Shown here one piece after another: positions 7,154 through 15,210 of a DNA stretch of 64,000 nt (positions are counted from its first letter, which is position 1; each line of letters starts with the position of its first letter). The notes below the pieces were generated by a model. The model had not been told where the DNA came from. It did no database searches and saw only the letters and a list, made by a program, of their open reading frames with translations. The position numbers were made by a program, and so were the translations under genes. Origin of the DNA: Mycobacterium sp. E1214 (GTDB lineage: Bacteria; Actinomycetota; Actinomycetes; Mycobacteriales; Mycobacteriaceae); the NCBI RefSeq assembly GCF_001666755.1, contig NZ_LZJC01000140.1:1-64000 (forward strand), written 5' to 3'.

Positions 7154-8431
7154 ATGACAGTGTTGTCCATACCGCCACGCGCCTCGGCGCCCGTGACGAC
7201 CCGTCGCCGCGTCCTGGTCCGGCCCACCACCGAGGTCACCCGCATGACGCGTTATCGCGGCGGCACCTACTCGCACACCGTCGACACCATCGAGTTCGTC
7301 GACGGCAGCCGGGCGCGCACCGACCTGATCCGGCTCAACCCGAACCTGCGTGCCTACTCGCTGGATTTCTGCGGCATCGCACCCGACCGACCGACGCGCT
7401 ACCGCCTGGGCACCTGGTCCACCCTGCCCCATCTGCACACCCGCGGGCATGAGGCCGAGGTCGACTGGATCCTGCGCAACTCCTTCCCGATGCGCACGAC
7501 AGCGCAGTTGAGTGGGCAGTTGCGCGCCGCCGGGTACCTGCAGGGCCCGGCCAACATCAGCGAGCACCACGCCATCGCCGCCACGCAGGCCGCGATCTGG
7601 CAGTTCACCAACGGCCTCGCGCTCGACACCCGGCCCCGCAATGTCCCGGTGCGGGTGCAGCGCGGTCCCGGGCCGTCGCTGACCTTCGAATTCGACGGCG
7701 AACCGCAGCTGGGCGGCTACTCGGTGTGGACGGAGGCCGCCGGGCCCGTGCACCTGCGCTTGCAAAAATCCACCAATGGGACTGTCTGGCAGGACGTTTC
7801 GGGTTCTCACCTGACGGTGGACGCGGGCGCCGGCCGCCACCAGCGGACGCTGGGCGTCGGCAGCACGCTGTCGGCCAGCCGGCACGGCCGCGCCGGCAGC
7901 GGCTACCGCCACTACCGGTTGCTCGCCACGGCACAGGGCGGCGATCCGACGATCGACGAGGTGCGATTCTGGCTGACCGATACCCGCCACTACCGCAACG
8001 CCGACATGGTCGTGCACCTGTACAACTACCTGATCGACGGGGCGCGCAACGCGGCGCGCGGCGCGGACGAACTCCGGCTGGTCGAACACCAGGCGACCGC
8101 CGACTCGCACCTGGTGGGCCCGTTTCAGGTGCCAATCCCGTTGGCCCTCAGCGTCACTGAGGGACACACGCTGGTCGACGCCGACGGCGCGGTGATTCGC
8201 GATATTGTTGAGCCCGGCAGCGATTTCTACCTCCGTCCGGCACCAGGCACATCGGCAACGACAATGACAGCAAAGACAGCGCACAACCTCACCGGTCGCG
8301 TACTGACCGGGGTGGCCCTGGACGGCGCGCCGTACCGACTGACCCCCATCGCCCTGACCGTACCCACAGATGTAGCCATCGAATTCGACATCATCTGGCA
8401 GGCGAACGAGCCCTGTTCCGACACCGCTTAA
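7154..8431 (+). CDS. TQXA (thioester) domain protein without signal peptide
   Basis: This 425-residue protein carries a class I thioester domain. Cys73 in YSLDFCGIAP and Gln145 in the TQAAIW motif are placed like the pair that forms an internal thioester in surface adhesins of Gram-positive bacteria. Residues 160-300 resemble a beta-rich module (GGYSVWTEAAG, STNGTVWQDVSG), and the tail is also beta-rich. Unlike surface TQXA proteins it has no signal peptide, no LPXTG motif and an arginine-rich N-terminus, so it appears to stay inside the cell. An AGGAAG ribosome site precedes the ATG. cysK starts nine bases after its stop. Its job is unknown. Its place under a cysteine leader and beside a sulfur encapsulin suggests a thiol- or sulfur-linked role. 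Confidence 0.82.
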   Translation: MTVLSIPPRASAPVTTRRRVLVRPTTEVTRMTRYRGGTYSHTVDTIEFVDGSRARTDLIRLNPNLRAYSLDFCGIAPDRPTRYRLGTWSTLPHLHTRGHEAEVDWILRNSFPMRTTAQLSGQLRAAGYLQGPANISEHHAIAATQAAIWQFTNGLALDTRPRNVPVRVQRGPGPSLTFEFDGEPQLGGYSVWTEAAGPVHLRLQKSTNGTVWQDVSGSHLTVDAGAGRHQRTLGVGSTLSASRHGRAGSGYRHYRLLATAQGGDPTIDEVRFWLTDTRHYRNADMVVHLYNYLIDGARNAARGADELRLVEHQATADSHLVGPFQVPIPLALSVTEGHTLVDADGAVIRDIVEPGSDFYLRPAPGTSATTMTAKTAHNLTGRVLTGVALDGAPYRLTPIALTVPTDVAIEFDIIWQANEPCSDTA

Positions 8432-8440
8432 GGGAGCTTC

Positions 8441-9373
<933 letters not shown>

Positions 9374-9374
9374 C

Positions 9375-10055
9375 ATGCTTGCCGACATTCGCCGCGACAT
9401 CCGGGCCGCCAGGGACCGCGACCCGGCCCGGCCGACCACGTTGCAGGTGATCCTTGCGTACCCGGGCGTGCACGCCGTGTGGGGGCACCGGATCAGCCAT
9501 TGGCTGTGGGGCCGCGGCGCGCGGGTGGCCGCACGGGTCTTTGCCGAGCTCACCCGGATCGGGACCGGGGTCGAGATTCACCCCGGCGCCGTCCTGGGCC
9601 CCGGGCTGTTCATCGACCACGCGACCGGCGTGGTGATCGGCGAGACGGCCGAGGTCGGCGAGGACGTCACGATCTACCACGGCGTGACGCTCGGCGGCAG
9701 CGGCAAGGAGACCGGCAAGCGCCACCCGACCATCGGTGACCGCGTGGTCATCGGCGCGGGGGCCAAGGTGCTCGGCGCGATCAAGGTGGGCAGCGACAGC
9801 CGGATCGGCGCCAACGCCGTCGTCGTCAAGGAGGTTCCCTCCGATGCGGTGGTCGTCGGGGTGCCGGGTCAGGTCATCGGCCGCAGCCGCCCCGCCACCG
9901 ACGACTCGGGGATGCCCGACCTGGTCGGGGTGAGCCTGCAGTCGCTGCTCACCCGGGTGGCCGAGCTGGAGGCCCGCGTCGACGGCTCGCACACCGACCG
10001 CGTCATCCGGCCCCCGAAGGGCGGGGTCTGGTATGGCGAGGACTTCTCGATCTGA
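9375..10055 (+). CDS. cysE: Serine O-acetyltransferase
   Basis: CysE acetylates serine with acetyl-CoA to give O-acetylserine, the first dedicated step of cysteine synthesis. The 226-residue protein has the helical N-terminal domain (about 1-70) and a left-handed beta-helix of hexapeptide repeats (GTGVEIHPGAVLGPGLFID, IGETAEVGEDVTIYHGVTLG) with the catalytic His in HPGA and YHGV regions. The C-terminus ends in DFSI, the tail that inserts into the CysK active site to form the cysteine synthase complex in M. tuberculosis. Start ATG lies one base after the cysK stop. Confidence 0.95.
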   Translation: MLADIRRDIRAARDRDPARPTTLQVILAYPGVHAVWGHRISHWLWGRGARVAARVFAELTRIGTGVEIHPGAVLGPGLFIDHATGVVIGETAEVGEDVTIYHGVTLGGSGKETGKRHPTIGDRVVIGAGAKVLGAIKVGSDSRIGANAVVVKEVPSDAVVVGVPGQVIGRSRPATDDSGMPDLVGVSLQSLLTRVAELEARVDGSHTDRVIRPPKGGVWYGEDFSI

Positions 10056-10105
10056 CGGGCTGAGGCGATGACTTCCAGCGCGTGCACCGCACCAGGCGGT
10101 CCGGC

Positions 10106-10525
10106 GTGAGCGCGATGACGATCGCCGCGGTGGCGATCATCGTCACGCTGCTCGCCGCCGGGGCGGTGGGCGTCGTGATGAACCGGCGATCGGGCGTGTT
10201 GCGGCAGACCGCGCCCGCCGCGGAGCAGGACACCTCGGATTTGGGCTTGTCGCACAGCGGTCCGACGGTCGTGCATTTCAGCGCCGACTGGTGCGGGCCC
10301 TGCGCGTCGGTGCGCCGCGTGGTGGACCAGGTCTGCGCGGACCTGCCCGACGTCGCGCACGTCGAGATCGACATCGACGCCAATCCGGGTGCGGCCAAGC
10401 GGTTTTCGGTGCTGTCGCTGCCGACCACGTTCATCTTCGACGCCGACGGCCGGCAGCGGTACCGCACCGCCGGCGTGCCGAAAGCGGCGGACCTGCGTTC
10501 GGCGCTGGAGCCCCTGCTCGCCTGA
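10106..10525 (+). CDS. Membrane-anchored thioredoxin-like protein
   Basis: The protein of about 139 residues has one N-terminal membrane segment (residues 4-25, TIAAVAIIVTLLAAGAVGVV) and a thioredoxin fold behind it. The redox motif is WCGPC (Cys63 and Cys66), and SLPTTF supplies the cis-proline. It is probably anchored in the membrane and acts as a disulfide reductase or exchange protein. The GTG at 10106 was chosen for AGGCGG six bases upstream; a GTG at 10082 would add eight residues. It follows cysE by about 50 bases in the same direction and could be the last gene of the cysteine operon, which would link thiol redox to cysteine supply. Its partner is unknown. Confidence 0.8.
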   Translation: MSAMTIAAVAIIVTLLAAGAVGVVMNRRSGVLRQTAPAAEQDTSDLGLSHSGPTVVHFSADWCGPCASVRRVVDQVCADLPDVAHVEIDIDANPGAAKRFSVLSLPTTFIFDADGRQRYRTAGVPKAADLRSALEPLLA

Positions 10526-10542
10526 GGTGCGTGCAGCGGGCC

Positions 10543-10561
10543 GGCGGGTTACCTGCCCGCC
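10543..10561 (+). terminator. Probable terminator after the thioredoxin-like gene
   Basis: GGCGGG (10543-10548) pairs with CCCGCC (10556-10561) around a 7-base loop, followed by an A/T-richer stretch ACCTTTAAAT. It separates the cysteine operon from the next leader-controlled unit. The stem is short, so confidence is moderate. Confidence 0.45.
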
Positions 10562-10619
10562 ACCTTTAAATCGCCTGAGAGTCAAATACTTTCACTTCGT
10601 CATAGGCGGTGCCCTGACG

Positions 10620-10625
10620 TATAGT
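10620..10625 (+). promoter_or_regulatory. -10 element of the second poly-cysteine leader
   Basis: TATAGT matches TANNNT closely and ends six bases before the ATG at 10632, so the transcript is expected to begin at or next to that ATG and be leaderless. Confidence 0.7.
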
Positions 10626-10631
10626 CAGGTG

Positions 10632-10694
10632 ATGCACCAGCATGCAACGACGGCCGCGGCCTTTTCGTGTCGCGTCGCCGCGCGCTGTTGCTAG
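10632..10694 (+). CDS. Second leaderless cysteine-rich leader peptide
   Basis: A 20-residue frame begins MHQH and ends SCRVAARCC before TAG. It shares with the leader at 6969 the MHQ start, the leaderless arrangement behind a strong -10, and a terminal Cys-Cys. It has three cysteines rather than six. By analogy with mycobacterial cysteine attenuators it should couple cysteine supply to the ANTAR gene that starts 83 bases later. A hairpin TGCGGC/GCCGCA (10727-10744) lies between them. Function is inferred. Confidence 0.72.
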   Translation: MHQHATTAAAFSCRVAARCC

Positions 10695-10776
10695 TGGCCT
10701 TTCACTGTTTCGTCACGACTCACCTTTGCGGCGGCGATGCCGCATGTCAGGCATCCACGACCGAGGAGATTCGACC

Positions 10777-11061
10777 ATGATCGACGGGCTTACCAGCAGG
10801 GCACCGGTCAACCAACACCGCCGCGACACCACACGCGTGCTCGACATGGCGGTGGGCATCCTCATCGGGTGGCGCCGGTGCAGCGTCGACGCCGCGTTCG
10901 GCGAGTTGATCAACGCCAGCGAGCGGCACGGGGTCGGCGTCTTCGCCATGGCTTCGGGCCTGGTCGCCCTGGCCACCCGGCACGCCGAGGCCCCAGGCGC
11001 CGCCGGCAACGCGGCCCAGGTGGCCGCCGAACGCGAGTGGGGCCTGAACTACCTGCTGTGA
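10777..11061 (+). CDS. Single-domain ANTAR protein
   Basis: The 94-residue protein is almost entirely an ANTAR domain, the three-helix RNA-binding module of antiterminators such as AmiR and NasR. The characteristic run is VLDMAVGILIGWRRCSVDAAF followed by ALATRHA. There is no sensor domain such as GAF, PAS or a receiver. Start ATG 10777 follows GAGGAG at 10763-10768. It sits behind a cysteine-rich leader and converges on an SsuABC-type transporter, so it may control sulfur genes by binding paired hairpins in their leaders. Targets are unknown. Confidence 0.8.
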   Translation: MIDGLTSRAPVNQHRRDTTRVLDMAVGILIGWRRCSVDAAFGELINASERHGVGVFAMASGLVALATRHAEAPGAAGNAAQVAAEREWGLNYLL

Positions 11062-11065
11062 GGGG

Positions 11066-11899
11066 TCAGGCGTTGACGGGGGCGGCGCGACCGGAGCGGC
11101 GCGGCGCGAGCAGCCGCCGCGCGGCGAGGTCCATGCCGAAACCCAGCACCCCGATGACCACGATCACCGCCACCACCTGGTCATAGGCGAGCTGGTCGCG
11201 GGCGTTGAGGATTTGGTAGCCCAAACCCGAACGGACGCCCAACATTTCGGCCGGGACCAGCACCACCCAGGCGATGCCCAACGCGATCCGCAAGCCCGTC
11301 AGCACGTGTTGGCGCACGGCCGGCAGCACGACGGCGGTGAGCAGCTCGAGGCGGGTCGCGTGAAACGTTCGGGCGACGTACAAGTACCCCGGTTCGATCG
11401 CGTGCACACCCGCGGCGGTGTTGAGCAGGATCGGGAACACGGCGGCGACGGTGATCAGGAAGATCACCGGCTCGTTACCGATGCCGAAGACGGCCACCGC
11501 GATCGGCGCCCAGGACAGCGGCGAAATCATCCGGACGAACTGCACCAACGGCAGCATCGCGCGGTCGATCGCCCTGCTCAGCCCCAGCGCCAGGCCGGCG
11601 GGGATCCCGAGCACGGTGGCGGTCAGCAACCCGATCACCAACCGCCACAAGCTGATTCCGATGTCACCGGTCAGTACGCCGCGGCCGAACAGGTCGGCCA
11701 GCGCAGGCGCCACCTTCTGCGGGGCTGTCTGGCGCAGCAGCGAGTGGGGCGCGGCCAGCACCGTGGTGGTGAGCCACCACAGCCCGATCGCGACAGCGGC
11801 CCCGACGATCGGCAGGAGCAGGCGGGCGACGGCGGTGCGCCGGCGCGGTCCCGGGCCCGCGGTGAGCGGCGGCGCAGCGTCGTCGTCGATCATCGTCAT
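11066..11899 (-). CDS. SsuC-like ABC transporter permease
   Basis: This 277-residue integral membrane protein has about six hydrophobic segments and the BPD_transp_1 fold. The EAA-type loop is near ATRLELLTAVVLPAVRQHVLTG, where the coupling helix meets the ATPase. It belongs to the SsuC/TauC/NrtB group that imports sulfonates, taurine, nitrate or thiamine precursors. Its ATG overlaps the stop of the binding-protein gene by four bases. The sulfur neighbourhood favours aliphatic sulfonates or taurine. The substrate is inferred. Confidence 0.85.
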   Translation of the reverse strand: MTMIDDDAAPPLTAGPGPRRRTAVARLLLPIVGAAVAIGLWWLTTTVLAAPHSLLRQTAPQKVAPALADLFGRGVLTGDIGISLWRLVIGLLTATVLGIPAGLALGLSRAIDRAMLPLVQFVRMISPLSWAPIAVAVFGIGNEPVIFLITVAAVFPILLNTAAGVHAIEPGYLYVARTFHATRLELLTAVVLPAVRQHVLTGLRIALGIAWVVLVPAEMLGVRSGLGYQILNARDQLAYDQVVAVIVVIGVLGFGMDLAARRLLAPRRSGRAAPVNA

Positions 11900-13071
11900 A
11901 GCGGTTGCACCTGTTCGATTCGGGTCAGGTCGGCGGCGAGGCCGAACGATGACGGGCCGCCGACGGCCGCAAGCGATTTGCGCACGAACGCGTCGTCGAC
12001 GAGATCTTCGTGCACCCGGGACGGGTCGAGGCGGCTCAAGAAGCGCCGGTCACCGTCGACCACCGTCTGGTCCATGGCCTCGATGAGCCGCTGGGTGAAC
12101 GTCGGGAAGGGGAACGGCTGATAACCCACGCGCTGCGGCGCCCAATCCGGGTGGGCATAGGCATACGGCGGCTTCGGGTAGGTCAACGCGAGCCGAATCG
12201 CCGGCTCGGGCTGGGGCAGGTACTTGCCGCCCGCGAGCGCGGCCGCCGCGGCATTCCGGTTGGCGTCGATGCGCAGTTGCGCGGCGACGACCGCATTGAG
12301 CAGTCCCTGCAGCGCCTCGGGGCGTCCGTCGATGACGTCCTGCCGGGTGATCAGGACGCAGCAGGCGTGGTCGCGCCACACGTCACCGAGGAACGTGTGG
12401 ATGCGGCCGATCTTCTTCACCTGGGCCACCGCGTTGAAGGGGTCGGCGACCACGTAACCGCCGATCGACCGGTTGGCCAGCGCGGGCACCATGTCCGACG
12501 GGCTCATCACGATGAGCTCGACGGTGCGGTCCGCCCGGGACGCGCTGCGGCGCAGCACCGGCCGCAACCCGTGCGCGCGAAGGAGTTCCTGCAGCACGAT
12601 GTTGTGAATCGACCACCAGAACGGGATGGCGACCTGCGTGCCGGCCAGGTCGGACAGGTCGGTGATGTGCGGCGCCACCGTGAGCGCGGAGCCGTTGGTG
12701 TGGTTCCAGCCCAGCACGCGCACGCCGCTGCCCAGGCCGTAGCGCAGCTGCACGGCCATCGGCATCAGCAGGTGGGCGACGTCGACCTGTCGGCTGATGA
12801 ACGCCTCGGCCAGCGACGCCCAGCTGCGGAACAGCACGGGCCGGGCGGAGCTGACGCCGCGGCGCGGGTACAGCCCCGCCGCATGGGCGATCAGCAGCGG
12901 GGCCGCGTCGGTGATCGGCAGGTAGCCGACCCGCAACTGGCCGGTGAGGTTGCCGGGGTCGGTAGCCGCCGCGCGCGCGAGGTCGGCGATGCCGAAAACG
13001 CCTCCGGCGGTTGCCAATCCGGCCACAGCACCGGTCAGCACGCGCCGCCGGGAGAACGTCGGCGCGGTCAC
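11896..13071 (-). CDS. SsuA/NMT1-like substrate-binding protein (Tat signal)
   Basis: The protein of 391 residues begins with a twin-arginine signal (SRRRVLTGAVAGLATAGGV), so it is probably folded before export and acts outside the membrane. The rest is an NMT1/SsuA-type periplasmic-binding fold: LRVGYLPITDAAPLLIAHAAG at the start of lobe 1 and VVADPFNAVAQ later. It should capture the ligand, likely an organosulfur compound, and pass it to the permease. It overlaps the neighbouring genes by four bases on both sides, as expected for one operon. The ligand cannot be read from the sequence. Confidence 0.85.
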   Translation of the reverse strand: MTAPTFSRRRVLTGAVAGLATAGGVFGIADLARAAATDPGNLTGQLRVGYLPITDAAPLLIAHAAGLYPRRGVSSARPVLFRSWASLAEAFISRQVDVAHLLMPMAVQLRYGLGSGVRVLGWNHTNGSALTVAPHITDLSDLAGTQVAIPFWWSIHNIVLQELLRAHGLRPVLRRSASRADRTVELIVMSPSDMVPALANRSIGGYVVADPFNAVAQVKKIGRIHTFLGDVWRDHACCVLITRQDVIDGRPEALQGLLNAVVAAQLRIDANRNAAAAALAGGKYLPQPEPAIRLALTYPKPPYAYAHPDWAPQRVGYQPFPFPTFTQRLIEAMDQTVVDGDRRFLSRLDPSRVHEDLVDDAFVRKSLAAVGGPSSFGLAADLTRIEQVQPL

Positions 13072-13790
13072 GGCGACACCGGTGCCGCGACCCGGTAAGT
13101 GTCCAGGACCTCACCGCGCAGCTGGGCCCGGTCGGCCGCCTCGTCGAGGGCCCACTCGCGGCGGATGCGCCCGTCCTCGCCGAGCAACACCACGCGTCGC
13201 GCCAGCGCCAGCGCCTCGTCGACGTCGTGGGTGACCAGCACGACCGTCACCCCCAGCTCGGTGGCCAGGTCCGCCAGCCACCGCTGCAGTTCGCCGCGGG
13301 TGGCGGGGTCCAGGGCGCTGAACGGCTCGTCGAGCAGCAGCAGGCGCGGCCGGGTGGCCACCGCGCGCAGGATCGCGACGCGTTGCGCCTGTCCCCCGGA
13401 CAGCTGTTCGGGATACCGGCCGGCCAACGCGTCCAGGCCGAATCGGGTGATCAGTTCCGCCGCGTAGCGGGCGTCAAAGGTCTTGCGATGCGCGGCGAAT
13501 CGCTTCGCGAACACCACGTTGTCGGCGACGGTCAACCAGGGCATCAGCAGCGGCTGCTGAAACACCACCCCGGTCTGCGGGCGGGTGCCGTCGGCGGGCC
13601 AGGTGATGGTTCCCGCGCTCAACGTCTCCAGGCTGGCCAGCACCCGCAGCAGCGTCGACTTGCCCGAGCCGCTGCGGCCGACGATCGCCAGCACCTCGCC
13701 GACGGTCACGCTGAGGTTGATGTCGGCCAGCACCTGTGACGCGCCAAAGCGCTTGGCCCCGGCCGTGATGCGTACCGCTTCTGTGGCCAC
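13068..13790 (-). CDS. SsuB-like ABC transporter ATPase
   Basis: The 240-residue ATPase powers the SsuABC-type importer. Walker A is GRSGSGKST, the Q-loop is VVFQQPLLMPWLTV, the ABC signature is LSGGQAQRVAIL, Walker B is LLLLDEPFSALD, and the switch is VTHD. The open frame runs far upstream, but the GTG at 13790 with GGAAGGA about ten bases before it gives the normal family length. It is the first gene of the operon with the binding protein and permease. The TetR gene at 14003 is divergent and could control it. Confidence 0.88.
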   Translation of the reverse strand: MATEAVRITAGAKRFGASQVLADINLSVTVGEVLAIVGRSGSGKSTLLRVLASLETLSAGTITWPADGTRPQTGVVFQQPLLMPWLTVADNVVFAKRFAAHRKTFDARYAAELITRFGLDALAGRYPEQLSGGQAQRVAILRAVATRPRLLLLDEPFSALDPATRGELQRWLADLATELGVTVVLVTHDVDEALALARRVVLLGEDGRIRREWALDEAADRAQLRGEVLDTYRVAAPVSP

Positions 13791-13956
13791 CGGAGGCGTC
13801 CTTCCGAAAGTGAGGGAACCCGAGGGTTCACTGTCGCACACCGGCGGCCCACACCGCTCGGCGAGCGGGCAGCGGCCCGGCAAATCCGCAGGCGCACAGC
13901 GACTCCCGCCGACAACCCGATACGGACGTGCCCGGTATGCGGGACGACATTGGCAC

Positions 13957-13974
13957 AGACAGAACGATCTGTCT
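13957..13974. promoter_or_regulatory. Palindromic operator upstream of tetR
   Basis: AGACAGA and TCTGTCT form a perfect 7-base inverted repeat with a 4-base centre (ACGA). It lies about 17 bases upstream of the tetR -10 element, over the -35 zone, and 167 bases from the divergent transporter start. This is the classic place for self-repression by a TetR protein; control of the ssu operon is also possible. Confidence 0.75.
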
Positions 13975-13990
13975 ACGTGGGTTGTGTGGT

Positions 13991-13996
13991 TAAGCT
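13991..13996 (+). promoter_or_regulatory. -10 element of tetR (leaderless)
   Basis: TAAGCT fits TANNNT and ends six bases before the ATG at 14003, so the regulator mRNA is probably leaderless. Confidence 0.55.
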
Positions 13997-14002
13997 GCAG
14001 CC

Positions 14003-14629
14003 ATGAGCACATCGTCGACCCGCGCGCGGGTGGGGAAGGCCGCGCGGACCGGGACCGCCCGACCCTCGGACCGGCTCTTGCGGGTCGCCTCCGAACTTTT
14101 TGCGGCACAAGGCATTCGGGCGGTGGGCATCGACCAGATCCTGCGCGACGCCGGGGTGGCCCGCGCCAGCCTGTACAGCTGGTACGGCTCGAAGGACGCG
14201 CTGGTGCTGGCCTATCTGACCGATTTGGATCAGGCTGACCGCAAGCGGTGGCGGCGCGCCGCCTCGCGCCTCGCCGCGCCGGGCGACAAGGTGCTGGCAT
14301 TCTTCGACCTCGCGCGCGCGGCCGCGCCGCGGCGCGGGTATCGCGGTTGCCTCTACGCCAACGCCGCCGCCGAGTTTCCCGGCGTCGACCTCGAACCGGT
14401 GCGCGCACATCGGCGCTGGATGCACGCGACCATGGCGGACCTGCTGACCACCGCGGGAGTTGGCGGCGCGAACGACGTCGCGCACGAGATCCAGCTGCTC
14501 TACGACGGCGCGCTGGCCGGCGCGAAGATGCAACGCTGCGTGGCGCCGATCGTTCTGGGTCGCCGGCTGGCGGCCGACGTGCTGCACCGGGCGACCGGCG
14601 CCCGCCCGGGGGTGACGCGGTCCATGTGA
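14003..14629 (+). CDS. TetR-family transcriptional regulator
   Basis: The 208-residue protein has a TetR DNA-binding domain at about residues 22-70: LLRVASELFAAQGIRAVGID, then the recognition helix region RASLYSWYGSKDALV. The C-terminal ligand domain contains RGCLYANAAAEFPG, common in TetR proteins that control short-chain dehydrogenase genes. A perfect palindrome just upstream is a likely operator. A scrap of a short-chain dehydrogenase follows immediately, suggesting the original target was that enzyme, now lost. The divergent Ssu-type operon is the other candidate target. Confidence 0.85.
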   Translation: MSTSSTRARVGKAARTGTARPSDRLLRVASELFAAQGIRAVGIDQILRDAGVARASLYSWYGSKDALVLAYLTDLDQADRKRWRRAASRLAAPGDKVLAFFDLARAAAPRRGYRGCLYANAAAEFPGVDLEPVRAHRRWMHATMADLLTTAGVGGANDVAHEIQLLYDGALAGAKMQRCVAPIVLGRRLAADVLHRATGARPGVTRSM

Positions 14630-14703
14630 CGACCGCGCTGGTCGAGCGCGCCAACTGCAGGGGGATCCTGCACGTCGACGGCGGTCAAAGCGCCGGCCAC
14701 TGA
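14626..14703 (+). pseudogene. C-terminal remnant of a short-chain dehydrogenase
   Basis: The 25 residues from GTG 14626 to TGA 14703 end in ILHVDGGQSAGH, the stereotyped C-terminus of SDR oxidoreductases (TGQ-type motif followed by HVDGG). Everything before it in the SDR family is absent; the preceding sequence is the end of the TetR gene, whose stop overlaps the GTG. It is best read as the tail of a deleted SDR gene that once lay next to its regulator. It is too short to be active. Confidence 0.65.
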
Positions 14704-14716
14704 CGCCCAGAAGATG

Positions 14717-14789
14717 CTCCCCCGCCTGGACTCGAACCAGGAACCTATCGGTTAACAGCCGAACGCTCTGCCAATTGAGCTACAGGGGA
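14717..14789 (-). tRNA. asnT: tRNA-Asn (anticodon GTT)
   Basis: The 73-base gene folds as a normal cloverleaf on the minus strand. The acceptor arm pairs TCCCCTG with CGGGGGA, the D-arm contains TAGCTCAATTGGCAGAGC, the anticodon loop is CTGTTAACC giving GTT, and the T-arm contains GGTTCGAGTCC. CCA is not encoded. The same tRNA lies beside the dnaG region in M. tuberculosis. Confidence 0.95.
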
Positions 14790-14931
14790 TCAACACAATC
14801 GCGGGACGACTCTAGCGTACTGGCCCAACCGGGCCCAACTAACCGCGCGGTCCGGGGGCGGCCGCCGCCGGCTGCGCGGGCACCCCGCCCGGTGAGGCAG
14901 GATGGAACCAACGATCGTCGGGAGGAACGCT

Positions 14932-15210
14932 TTGATCCGGTATGCCGTGGTGCTGGGGTTGGGTTATGTGCTTGGTTCGAAGGCCGGGCGGCGCCGGTAC
15001 GAGCAGCTCGTCGGGACCTATCGCGCCCTGACCAGCAGCCCGGTCGCCAAGTCGATGATCGAGGGCGGGCGCCGCAAGATCGCCAACCGGATCTCCCCGG
15101 ACGCCGGCTTCGTCACCCTGACCGAGATCGACGACCAGACCGCGATCATGGAGCGGGACCCCGAGCGGGCAGGTGACGAGGCGCTCACACCGTCACATCG
15201 CCGCCGCTAG
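14932..15210 (+). CDS. Conserved mycobacterial protein, Rv2342-like
   Basis: This 92-residue protein resembles Rv2342, which also lies between asnT and dnaG in M. tuberculosis. It begins with a short hydrophobic glycine-rich segment (IRYAVVLGLGYVLGSKAG) and continues with basic and polar residues (RRRYEQLVGTYRAL), like YtxH-type small membrane proteins. A TTG start at 14932 with GGAGGA five bases before it was preferred over ATG 14902, matching the Rv2342 N-terminus as I remember it. Its last 26 bases overlap the 3' end of the convergent dnaG gene. Function unknown. Confidence 0.75.
   Translation: MIRYAVVLGLGYVLGSKAGRRRYEQLVGTYRALTSSPVAKSMIEGGRRKIANRISPDAGFVTLTEIDDQTAIMERDPERAGDEALTPSHRRR

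Noticed and set aside
13791..14654. Extension of the SsuB-like frame far upstream
   Set aside because: The extra codons are the reverse strand of the TetR gene. The GTG at 13790 has a ribosome site and gives the family length.
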